A DNA stretch of 6,685 bases from positions 1 through 6,685 of the forward strand of contig CAMWUH010000125.1 of NCBI GenBank assembly GCA_947177325.1, given 5' to 3'. This document shows positions 1-5,148 of this stretch, piece by piece (the first letter of the stretch is position 1; every line of letters begins with the position of its first letter). Position numbers and translations under genes: made by a program. A model generated the notes under the pieces. That model had not been told where the DNA came from. It worked only from the letters and a program-made list of their open reading frames with translations, and did no database searches. This DNA comes from an uncultured Bacteroidales bacterium (GTDB taxonomy: Bacteria; Bacteroidota; Bacteroidia; Bacteroidales; Muribaculaceae).

Positions 1-1
1 C

Positions 2-217
2 CCCTATCCGCCTTATACGTCTTATACGCCCTATTCGCCCTATTGGCCTTATCCGTCTTATCCGTCTTATACGCCTTATACATCTTATTCGCCCTATTGG
101 CCTTATTGGGCTTATCCGCCCTATTGGCCTTATTCAGCCTATTCGGCTTATTCGCCCTATTGGCCTTATTGGGCTTATCCGCCCTATTGGCCTTATTCGG
201 CCTATTCGGCTTATTCG
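2..217. repeat. Tandem array of 24 degenerate 9-bp units with a 63-bp higher-order repeat
   Basis: Twenty-four consecutive 9-mers fit the pattern N-C-Y-T-A-T-N-S-G without any indel; typical units are CCCTATTGG, CCTTATTGG, GCTTATCCG and GCCTATTCG. Units 11-17 (92-154) and 18-24 (155-217) are the same seven-unit block repeated, differing only at 136 (A) versus 199 (G), so at least one recent duplication is visible on top of older, more diverged units at 2-91. The period is a multiple of three, so frames stay open and encode a monotonous Leu/Ala/Gly/Phe peptide; I take this as a by-product because there is no ATG start. No spacers are present, so it is not a CRISPR. The array may continue left of the window. 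Function unknown. Confidence 0.93.
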
Positions 218-227
218 CCCATCTTAC

Positions 228-242
228 ATCCGCGGAGCGGAT
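228..242 (+). other. Perfect hairpin, GGA triloop
   Basis: Arms ATCCGC (228-233) and GCGGAT (237-242) are exact reverse complements around loop GGA. The centre reads GCGGAGC, a member of the d(GC-GNA-GC) mini-hairpin family, which is known to be unusually stable as single-stranded DNA. It begins 11 bp after the 9-bp repeat array. Confidence 0.7.
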
Positions 243-256
243 ACACCCTAAGAAAA

Positions 257-299
257 CCCCACGATACGCGAGGGCCTCCAGGCCCGAGTCTTCGTGGGG
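257..299. other. Compound inverted repeat (8-bp outer stem, 6-bp inner stem)
   Basis: CCCCACGA (257-264) pairs perfectly with TCGTGGGG (292-299). Inside it, GGGCCT (272-277) pairs with AGGCCC (280-285) around CC; sterically this is a 5-bp stem with loop TCCA. The two stems are separated by short unpaired stretches (265-271 and 286-291), giving a stem, internal loop, stem shape on either strand. No T-run follows on either side, so an intrinsic terminator is not supported. Confidence 0.65.
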
Positions 300-322
300 C
301 TCTCCAAGCCAAAAGAGCAAAT

Positions 323-339
323 CAACCTCGTAGAGGTTG
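323..339 (+). other. Perfect 7-bp hairpin, GTA triloop
   Basis: CAACCTC (323-329) pairs with GAGGTTG (333-339) around loop GTA, closed by C-G. This is again a GNA triloop read on the + strand. No start codon or frame is associated with it. Confidence 0.7.
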
Positions 340-396
340 CACCTACCCACCCTGCCCATTCCACCTTCCTCACCCGTTCCCCTATAGAGCCATACG

Positions 397-432
397 GCCT
401 ATTAGGCCTATTAGCCTTATTAGGCTTATCCC
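397..432. repeat. Second island of the 9-bp repeat (4 units)
   Basis: Units GCCTATTAG, GCCTATTAG, CCTTATTAG and GCTTATCCC lie end to end at 397-432 and fit the same N-C-Y-T-A-T pattern as the array at 2-217, 180 bp away. Here most units end in TAG rather than TCG or TGG. The first unit also forms the stem GGCCT/AGGCC (396-400 and 404-408) around ATT. Confidence 0.8.
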
Positions 433-468
433 CACTCCTTATAGGCTCGTAGCTCAAAGGCGAGTAGA

Positions 469-488
469 GCTGCGAAGCAGCGATGTTT
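469..488 (+). other. GCGAAGC mini-hairpin followed by CGATGTTT box
   Basis: GCTGC (469-473) pairs with GCAGC (477-481) around GAA. The core at 472-478 is exactly GCGAAGC, the heptamer known as one of the most stable DNA mini-hairpins. CGATGTTT (481-488) begins on the last base of the right arm. The same octamer stands in almost the same position at the hairpin ending at 561, which suggests a repeated module. Confidence 0.7.
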
Positions 489-496
489 ATGCCAAA

Positions 497-515
497 CCTC
501 GGACGCAGTCCGAGG
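497..515 (+). other. Perfect 8-bp hairpin, GCA triloop
   Basis: CCTCGGAC (497-504) pairs exactly with GTCCGAGG (508-515) around loop GCA, closed by C-G. It is a strong stem and a GNA loop on the + strand. It lies 16 bp after the preceding GCGAAGC hairpin. Confidence 0.75.
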
Positions 516-538
516 ATAGCAAGTAAGAAGAGTCGCTG

Positions 539-567
539 CGTCCACGCTGAAAGTGTGGACGATGTTT
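539..567 (+). other. 10-bp hairpin, GAA triloop, followed by CGATGTTT box
   Basis: CGTCCACGCT (539-548) pairs with AGTGTGGACG (552-561) around GAA; nine Watson-Crick pairs and one G-T pair (546 with 554). CGATGTTT follows at 560-567, overlapping the last two bases of the right arm. T's continue after it (565-569), but they lie past an intervening box, so this does not read as a clean terminator. Confidence 0.75.
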
Positions 568-639
568 TTCCCTCACATTGGCAAGCTCTCCTTGTCTGAA
601 TCAATCAACTATCTCATTCTATCCCCCTCTCCCCTCCTC

Positions 640-975
640 TCAGGGATTCAACAAATCGGGATTGAAATAATTGAAAACATCCCGGGCAAGCTCCAGGGCG
701 GTCGCTGCGGGCGATTGAGGGTTATTCTCAACAGCCCTTTCATAATCGCTCACGGCTGCCCCATGATTGCCCGACTGCCAAAACAACCGACCCCGCCGAT
801 AATAAAGCTCATCGAGCGGCGCTGTTGCCTCAAGACGCTCTTCTCGGTCTGCGCCCGACAGCTCAACGGAAGCATCGGCATTTTCACTCAGCGCAATCAA
901 TTTGGAGAGCTCGGCAATCGCCTCCTGTAATCTATTTTGATTAATTAATTGTTGAATATTTGGTAATGATGTCAT
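640..975 (-). CDS. Small tetratricopeptide-repeat protein
   Basis: A 111-residue protein with no signal peptide or membrane segment, so probably cytoplasmic. Residues 6-30 form a helical hairpin typical of a TPR (QNRLQEAIAELSKLIAL). Residues 56-90 form a better one: YYRRGRLFWQSGNHGAAVSDYERAVENNP carries the small Gly, the Ala pair and the closing Pro of a TPR. The C-terminus (FNYFNPDLLNP) resembles the ending I associate with small Bacteroidales TPR proteins. I chose ATG at 975; a TTG one codon upstream (978) is possible but less likely. TPRs bind other proteins and the partner cannot be told from here. The gene stands alone, divergent from the phosphatase gene, with the hairpin and repeat region behind its stop. 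CAAAGTAA at 1108-1115 (TTACTTTG on the minus strand) is a weak candidate -7 box for it, with no -33 box at normal spacing. Confidence 0.8.
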   Translation of the reverse strand: MTSLPNIQQLINQNRLQEAIAELSKLIALSENADASVELSGADREERLEATAPLDELYYRRGRLFWQSGNHGAAVSDYERAVENNPQSPAATALELARDVFNYFNPDLLNP

Positions 976-990
976 CAATTGCTATATTTG
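959..990 (+). promoter_or_regulatory. Bacteroidota-type promoter (TTTG-N20-TATATTTG)
   Basis: TTTG at 959-962 and TATATTTG at 983-990 are separated by 20 bp, matching the known Bacteroides consensus (TTTG, 19-21 bp, TAnnTTTG). Transcription would begin near 997 and give a leader of about 165 nt before the phosphatase ATG at 1163. The -33 box lies inside the start of the divergent TPR gene, so initiation here and transcription of that gene could interfere. Confidence 0.5.
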
Positions 991-1005
991 AAGTTGCGGA
1001 GAAAG

Positions 1006-1042
1006 GTTGTAGGGGCGGCAAAGCACGGCCGACAACAGCCCC
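1006..1042 (+). other. Potential structured leader (hairpin with possible pseudoknot)
   Basis: GTTGT (1006-1010) can pair with ACAAC (1032-1036), and CGGC (1016-1019) with GCCG (1028-1031) inside it. GGGGC (1012-1016) can also pair with GCCCC (1038-1042), which would cross the first stem as a pseudoknot. It begins about 10 nt after the predicted transcription start of the phosphatase leader. No riboswitch family is recognised. Further on, GCAATGCA occurs twice, at 1065-1072 and 1086-1093, exactly 21 bp apart. Confidence 0.3.
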
Positions 1043-1162
1043 GACACTCTTTATAACATAATCTGCAATGCATGCTCTTAAGGCGGCAATGCAAGCTTTA
1101 TTCTCTGCAAAGTAAACTATTTATTTCAAAATATCCCCCGCTTTTCCCATAAAATATTCCCC

Positions 1163-2425
1163 ATGCGTCGCTATTTTTTTGCTGCACTGACCATTCTGCT
1201 GACATTGCTCGCCGCTTCGGCTCAAGACCCCTCGGCTACCAGATATGACCGGCTCGACTGCTCGGGCACTCTCCGACCCTATCCCAATCCTGAACGCCGC
1301 GTAGCTACACCCGACTCACTCACTCCGGTGTTCATCAATCACGTGGGCCGACACGGGGCCCGCTTTCCGTCGTCCGACAAAAACACTCTTGAGCTGCAGC
1401 GCGCCCTTCTCAAAGCCGACTCCTTAGGCACCATCACCCCTGAAGGGCGACAACTCCTTAAGCTCACCAACGGCGTAATCAGCCAATGCACCGGCCGCTG
1501 GGGCGCTCTCGACTCGCTTGGTATGGCAGAGCAACGCGCCATTGCTTCGCGAATGTATCAGACGTTTCCCAACCTGTTTGCCGGCGGAAGGGTCGACGCC
1601 CTGTCGAGCTACGTGCCTCGCTGCGTGATGAGCATGTATGAGTTCACCCATCAGCTTATGCGACTCAACAACAAGGTTGAAATCTACACCTCGGCCGGCC
1701 GCCAGAACAATCCGCTGATGCGCCCTTGGGAAAACGACCGCGCTTTCCAAGCCTATCTGAAGGGGAAAGTATGGGAAACGCCCTACAACGATTATATGGC
1801 AGCCACACTCTCTGCTACCCCAATCAAGCGGGTGCTCGGCGAAAACTATCCGCTGACCAAGCCCGACGCCCTGAAGCTGACGATGGCTGAATATTTCGTC
1901 ATAGCCGGCTTCCCCTCTATGGGGCGCATGGTTGACTCCGCGCCTTTTTTCTCCCCGGAGGAGTACAATGCCTGCTGGAGTGTGTTTAACCTCAAACACT
2001 ACCTGGAGCGCTCGGCCAACACCCTCTCCACAGAGCCGGCCGACGTGGCCTCGAAACTTCTGCTCGACATCATCGATACTACCGACGACGCCGTCAGCGG
2101 TCGCGCCGACATCACCGTGGCGCTCCGTTTCGGCCATGCCGAAACCATTCTGCCTCTCATCTCGCTGATGCGCCTGCGCGGGGGCTACTACATGACCAAC
2201 TATTTCGACACCGTGGGACTTCACTGGCGCGACTTCGACCTCTCACCTATGGCCGCCAACCTGCAGTTGATTTTGTTTAAGAACAAGAGCGGGAAATACT
2301 ACGTGCGCCTCGACCTCAACGAGCGCCCCATACCTATTTTGCCCAACGACGACCGCCTGTATCTCCCCTGGGGAGAGGCCCGCGACTACTTTATCCGCTG
2401 CCTCCCGCTCATTGACCAACCCTAA
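1163..2425 (+). CDS. Secreted MINPP-like histidine acid phosphatase (inositol-phosphate phosphatase / phytase type)
   Basis: Branch 2 histidine phosphatase, 420 residues. Residues 1-20 are a signal peptide ending ASA|Q with no lipobox Cys, so a periplasmic or outer-membrane-vesicle location is expected. The catalytic motif RHGARFP is at 63-69 (His64 is the nucleophile that forms phosphohistidine) and the C-terminal motif is HAE at 325-327. HAE, rather than the HD of classical acid phosphatases and bacterial AppA phytases, is the mark of multiple inositol polyphosphate phosphatases. The Bacteroides thetaiotaomicron enzyme of this family removes phosphates from phytate. Length fits the family, and ATG 1163 places the signal peptide exactly at the N-terminus. 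The next gene starts 41 bp after the stop, so the two are probably co-transcribed from the promoter near 960-990. Exact substrate and positional specificity cannot be read from sequence. Confidence 0.88.
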   Translation: MRRYFFAALTILLTLLAASAQDPSATRYDRLDCSGTLRPYPNPERRVATPDSLTPVFINHVGRHGARFPSSDKNTLELQRALLKADSLGTITPEGRQLLKLTNGVISQCTGRWGALDSLGMAEQRAIASRMYQTFPNLFAGGRVDALSSYVPRCVMSMYEFTHQLMRLNNKVEIYTSAGRQNNPLMRPWENDRAFQAYLKGKVWETPYNDYMAATLSATPIKRVLGENYPLTKPDALKLTMAEYFVIAGFPSMGRMVDSAPFFSPEEYNACWSVFNLKHYLERSANTLSTEPADVASKLLLDIIDTTDDAVSGRADITVALRFGHAETILPLISLMRLRGGYYMTNYFDTVGLHWRDFDLSPMAANLQLILFKNKSGKYYVRLDLNERPIPILPNDDRLYLPWGEARDYFIRCLPLIDQP

Positions 2426-2466
2426 CGCCGCGGCCTGTCATGAACATCACTGACAACTATGAAACT

Positions 2467-3678
2467 ATGAAACGCCTCTTTCTCTCCGCCGCTCTCCTTG
2501 CCTCGCTAACGGTCTTCGCCACAACTCCGTCGCTGACCGACATAGCCGCACGAGTCGATTCGCTCACCCCCTACTCCGCCTCGGTTGACTACATCGTCAC
2601 ACTCCCGGCTGCAGCCGACGACATAACTTACTCAATCAATATCTTCAGCCTTGACACGGCTGCCGACGACCCTTTAGGAACTCCGGGCTACCTGATCGAG
2701 TGGCAACTCAACGCCGACTCCGACAGCGGCAACCGCAACAATCGGGAAATAAACCGGGGCTTCACCGCATACGACCGCGGCAACCTGTACCGCTATGCCA
2801 ACGGCCGACTCAATGAGTATCATCTGCCGGCCGACTCCACTGTGTTCACCGCCGGCGGGGGATTGCACCGAATGGTTCAATTTGCCGAGCTGCTCCCGAC
2901 GTCTATCGCCGCTCAGCTGCGCCAATTCGCAACCGACCCCGAGCGCTACCAATCCGAAATCAGCAGTTCAGGGCAGCGCATCAATGTCAAAGTCTCGGAA
3001 ATCGTTAAAGGCTTGACCGCCCGCAACATAGCCATAGCATTTGATGCCGCCGACTTTCAACCGCAGTCGATGCTGATAGAGAATAATCCCGGCACAATCG
3101 CCGAGCAAACTGTCAGCGCACGCTACAACCGGGCCGCTACAGCACTTCCTGCCGCGCTAACGGAGCAAGCCCTTGCCGAGCGCTATCCCGAAGAGTTCGG
3201 ACGCCGGCGGGCAGCCACTCTGACGGTTGACCAACTGAAAGGAGAACCGTTGCCTGCATTTTCAGCGCCAACGGTGTGGGGTGGGCGCTACAGCTACGAG
3301 CGCGGGCAAGCCCTTGCCGCGCCCACCATCATCGCAGTTCTCGGCGATTGCGACCCTGACTCGGCTGCCGAAATCGTGAACACCCTCAGAGCGGTCAATG
3401 GAGCAGTCAAGGGAGCCGGAGGTGCAATCAACCTCATCTTCACATTCCGCTCCAACGATATTGATACCGCTGAAGAAATCGTAGGGGAGGCACGCGCCGG
3501 TGAGGAAACCCTCATATCGGCCCGCTCCATGATTCGCGACTTGGGAATCAGGCAATTCCCGACGCTGATATTCGTTGGCCGCGACGGGCGCGTGGTCAAC
3601 ACGGTTGCAATTGATGAGGATGTCACTCTCAGCGAAGTCAACAATCAGCTGCCGGATTTTGTTATAGATATACAATAA
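2467..3678 (+). CDS. Secreted two-domain protein with redox-degenerate thioredoxin-like C-terminus
   Basis: 403 residues from ATG 2467. An in-frame ATG at 2440 would put nine polar residues before the signal peptide, so 2467 is preferred. Residues 1-18 (MKRLFLSAALLASLTVFA) are a signal peptide. Residues about 22-220 are rich in beta strands and resemble LolA/LolB-like domains found in front of TlpA-type domains in Bacteroidota; this is a fold impression, not a motif match. Residues about 260-400 look like a thioredoxin fold: GEPLPAF, then strand IIAVL, GDCDPDS where CXXC is expected, and RQFPTLIFVGRDGRVV with the cis-Pro loop FPT (364-366) before a strand-turn-strand. Cys295 is the only cysteine in the protein, so disulfide exchange by a vicinal pair is impossible. 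It may be a binding or scaffold domain, or work through an intermolecular disulfide. It sits between the phosphatase and tpx; function unknown. Confidence 0.75.
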   Translation: MKRLFLSAALLASLTVFATTPSLTDIAARVDSLTPYSASVDYIVTLPAAADDITYSINIFSLDTAADDPLGTPGYLIEWQLNADSDSGNRNNREINRGFTAYDRGNLYRYANGRLNEYHLPADSTVFTAGGGLHRMVQFAELLPTSIAAQLRQFATDPERYQSEISSSGQRINVKVSEIVKGLTARNIAIAFDAADFQPQSMLIENNPGTIAEQTVSARYNRAATALPAALTEQALAERYPEEFGRRRAATLTVDQLKGEPLPAFSAPTVWGGRYSYERGQALAAPTIIAVLGDCDPDSAAEIVNTLRAVNGAVKGAGGAINLIFTFRSNDIDTAEEIVGEARAGEETLISARSMIRDLGIRQFPTLIFVGRDGRVVNTVAIDEDVTLSEVNNQLPDFVIDIQ

Positions 3679-3761
3679 GATACGCCCCGCTATAGCTGCG
3701 CACGCTTTGAACTACCTAAAACAACTAACTCTCACGAAATTAACAAACACTCTCTCTAACT

Positions 3762-4271
3762 ATGGAAACAGTATTTTTTCAAGGACAAGAATTTCACACT
3801 TACGGCTCACTCCCCGCAGTAGGCACAAAAGCCCCAGACTTCACCCTCTTAACTCCCGAGCTCAAGGGAATCACCCCTAAGGATTTTGAAGGCAAAACAA
3901 TTGTGCTCAATGTGTTTCCCTCACTCGACACTCCGGTTTGCGCTATGTCGGTAAGGAAATTCAACAAAGAGGCATCAGGGCTGACCGACACCGTGGTGCT
4001 CTGCGTTTCGATGGACCTGCCGTTTGCCGCCGGCCGATTCTGCACTACCGAAGGCCTGAAAGACGTAATTCCCGCTTCAGCTTTCCGCTCACCCTCGTTT
4101 GCACAAAACTACGGGTTGCAGATAGTTGACGGTCCGCTTGCCGGATTGCTCGCCCGCGCCGTTATCGTAATCAATCCCAAAGGTGAAATCATCTACCGCG
4201 ACCTGGTCAACGAAATCACCAACGAGCCCGACTACGAAGGCGCTATCAACGCCATAAAAGGTAAATTCTAA
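3762..4271 (+). CDS. tpx: Thiol peroxidase, atypical 2-Cys peroxiredoxin
   Basis: 169 residues, normal for Tpx and colinear with the E. coli enzyme. It reduces hydrogen peroxide and small alkyl hydroperoxides using thioredoxin, in the cytoplasm (no signal peptide). The peroxidatic site is PSLDTPVCAMSVR with Cys60 and Thr57; the resolving cysteine is Cys94 in GRFCTTEGL; the third cysteine Cys81 matches E. coli Cys82. The N-terminal beta hairpin VFFQGQEFHTYGSLP typical of Tpx is present, as is the GTKAPDFTL start of the peroxiredoxin domain. Its ATG is 83 bp after the previous stop. I see no convincing promoter in that gap (CACGCTTTG at 3701-3709 is a poor -7 box), so read-through from upstream is possible. 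Its last codons (AAA TTC TAA) are duplicated downstream. Confidence 0.95.
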   Translation: METVFFQGQEFHTYGSLPAVGTKAPDFTLLTPELKGITPKDFEGKTIVLNVFPSLDTPVCAMSVRKFNKEASGLTDTVVLCVSMDLPFAAGRFCTTEGLKDVIPASAFRSPSFAQNYGLQIVDGPLAGLLARAVIVINPKGEIIYRDLVNEITNEPDYEGAINAIKGKF

Positions 4272-4320
4272 AGCCATTGCTTAGACCCGGGTCTAAATTC
4301 TAAAGACATTGCTTAGACCG
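4262..4320 (+). repeat. Direct repeat of the tpx 3' end, period 32 bp
   Basis: The 26 bases at 4262-4287 recur at 4294-4319 with one mismatch (4274 C, 4306 A). The first copy includes the last coding bases and stop of tpx, so the second is a vestigial extra copy of the gene's end within its 3' UTR. The six bases between the copies (4288-4293) complete a palindrome. Confidence 0.9.
4281..4296. promoter_or_regulatory. Perfect 16-bp palindrome TTAGACCCGGGTCTAA
   Basis: TTAGACCC (4281-4288) and GGGTCTAA (4289-4296) are exact reverse complements with no spacer. It begins 9 nt after the tpx stop and about 40 bp upstream of the -33 box of the next promoter. It could be a dimeric operator or a short 3' UTR hairpin. 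It has no T-run, and the second repeat copy carries only a broken version (TTAGACCGGCCCTAA, 4313-4327). Confidence 0.5.
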
Positions 4321-4335
4321 GCCCTAACAGACATA

Positions 4336-4367
4336 TTTGCACGATTGACGTTTTTTTGCTACATTTG
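4336..4367 (+). promoter_or_regulatory. Bacteroidota-type promoter for mtnN-luxS (TTTG-N20-TACATTTG)
   Basis: TTTG at 4336-4339 and TACATTTG at 4360-4367, 20 bp apart, match the consensus completely and share the spacing of the promoter at 959-990. Transcription should begin near 4373-4375, giving a leader of about 67 nt to the ATG at 4441. In that leader TTTATG (4415-4420) can pair with CATAAA (4430-4435) just before the start codon. Confidence 0.65.
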
Positions 4368-4394
4368 CAATACAGCGCTCAATCGTGCTTTTTT
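4339..4394 (+). terminator. 10-bp inverted repeat with T-run: possible tpx terminator, or operator pair around the promoter
   Basis: GCACGATTGA (4339-4348) and TCAATCGTGC (4379-4388) are perfect reverse complements, extendable by two pairs across a bulged C (4378). TTTTTTAT follows directly (4389-4396), as in an intrinsic terminator. The 30-nt loop is long for a terminator and contains the -7 box. The left arm starts on the last base of the -33 box; the right arm lies just downstream of the expected start. The sequence cannot decide between a terminator for tpx and two operator half-sites about four helical turns apart. Confidence 0.45.
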
Positions 4395-4440
4395 ATGGCC
4401 GTCGGCGCGCGTTATTTATGTAAATCTACCATAAAGCATC

Positions 4441-5148
4441 ATGAACATAGGCATAATCGTGGCAATGGACAAGGAGTTGCAACTGCTCCTACCGCTGCTC
4501 ACTGACTCCCGCACAACCTCCATCAACGAAATTGAATTTCATTTAGGCGACGTAGCCGGCAACTCAGTTGTGGTTATGAAATCAGGCATAGGCAAAGTAA
4601 ATGCCGCTTTGGCCGCGTCGGAGATGATCAAGCAATTTGCACCCGACCTGGTTATTAACACCGGGGTGGCCGGAGGCACCGGGAGCGCAGCGCAAGTGCT
4701 CGACGTTGTTGTGGGCGACCGTGTGGCCTATCACGATGTGTGGTGCGGACCGGGTACGATTATGGGTCAAGCAACCGACGCGCCTCAATTCTTCACCCCC
4801 GATAGCGCTCTGCTTGCCGCTCAGGCATTGATTCCCGGGGAGCATCTCCACCAGGGCCTGATAGCCTCGGGCGACATATTCGTGAGCCGCCCCGACGACC
4901 TTAGCCGCATCATCGAGCTCTACCCCGACGTGATGGCCGTTGATATGGAGTCGGCCGCTATTGCCCACACCTGCCATAAACTTCACACGCCCTTCATATC
5001 AATCAGAGTGGTATCAGACACCCCCGGCCACGAAGATGACAACGCCGCCCAATATGACAACTTCTGGGAAGCCGCACCTCGTCAAACATTCGACATCCTC
5101 AGCCATCTGCTCCGGGAGCTTGGCACTCAAACAACTGACGAAATATGA
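4441..5148 (+). CDS. mtnN: 5'-methylthioadenosine/S-adenosylhomocysteine nucleosidase
   Basis: Pfs/MTAN family, 235 residues, close to the E. coli length of 232. It splits S-adenosylhomocysteine into adenine and S-ribosylhomocysteine, and methylthioadenosine into adenine and methylthioribose, in the cytoplasm. The N-terminus MNIGIIVAMDKEL has the catalytic-site acid Glu12. GVAGG at 75-79 is the family glycine loop. VDMESAA gives Met169 and Glu170, which bind the ribose, and SDTPG gives the catalytic acid Asp193. The final ATGA overlaps the luxS start, so translation is likely coupled and the two enzymes are made together; its product is the LuxS substrate. The ATG has no Shine-Dalgarno sequence, which is usual in this phylum. 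The gene is also called pfs. Confidence 0.96.
   Translation: MNIGIIVAMDKELQLLLPLLTDSRTTSINEIEFHLGDVAGNSVVVMKSGIGKVNAALAASEMIKQFAPDLVINTGVAGGTGSAAQVLDVVVGDRVAYHDVWCGPGTIMGQATDAPQFFTPDSALLAAQALIPGEHLHQGLIASGDIFVSRPDDLSRIIELYPDVMAVDMESAAIAHTCHKLHTPFISIRVVSDTPGHEDDNAAQYDNFWEAAPRQTFDILSHLLRELGTQTTDEI

Noticed and set aside
2..217. CRISPR array
   Set aside because: Units are only 9 bp, directly joined, with no spacers and no cas genes in the window.
43..333. Open frame on the plus strand coding a Leu/Ala/Phe-rich hydrophobic peptide
   Set aside because: It starts at TTG within the 9-bp array and its composition is simply the translated repeat; after the array it becomes unstructured sequence.
248..604. 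Open frame of 118 codons on the minus strand over the hairpins
   Set aside because: It crosses every inverted repeat and part of the 9-bp island, lacks protein-like composition and has a poor start; it is best explained by noncoding structured DNA.
1424..2224. Long (266-codon) antisense frame within the phosphatase gene
   Set aside because: The plus-strand frame has a signal peptide and both catalytic motifs; the antisense frame is a shadow of GC-biased codons.
2440..2466. Earlier start for the thioredoxin-like protein
   Set aside because: It would place nine polar residues before a normal signal peptide; ATG 2467 begins MKRLFLSAALL as expected.
4339..4388. Invertible promoter (inverton)
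   Set aside because: Known Bacteroidales examples enclose clearly longer segments, here only 30 bp lie between the arms, and no recombinase gene is visible; kept only as a minor alternative.
4368..4440. SAH or SAM riboswitch ahead of mtnN
   Set aside because: The leader is about 67 nt and shows only one 6-bp stem (4415-4435); I cannot match it to any known SAH or SAM riboswitch core.
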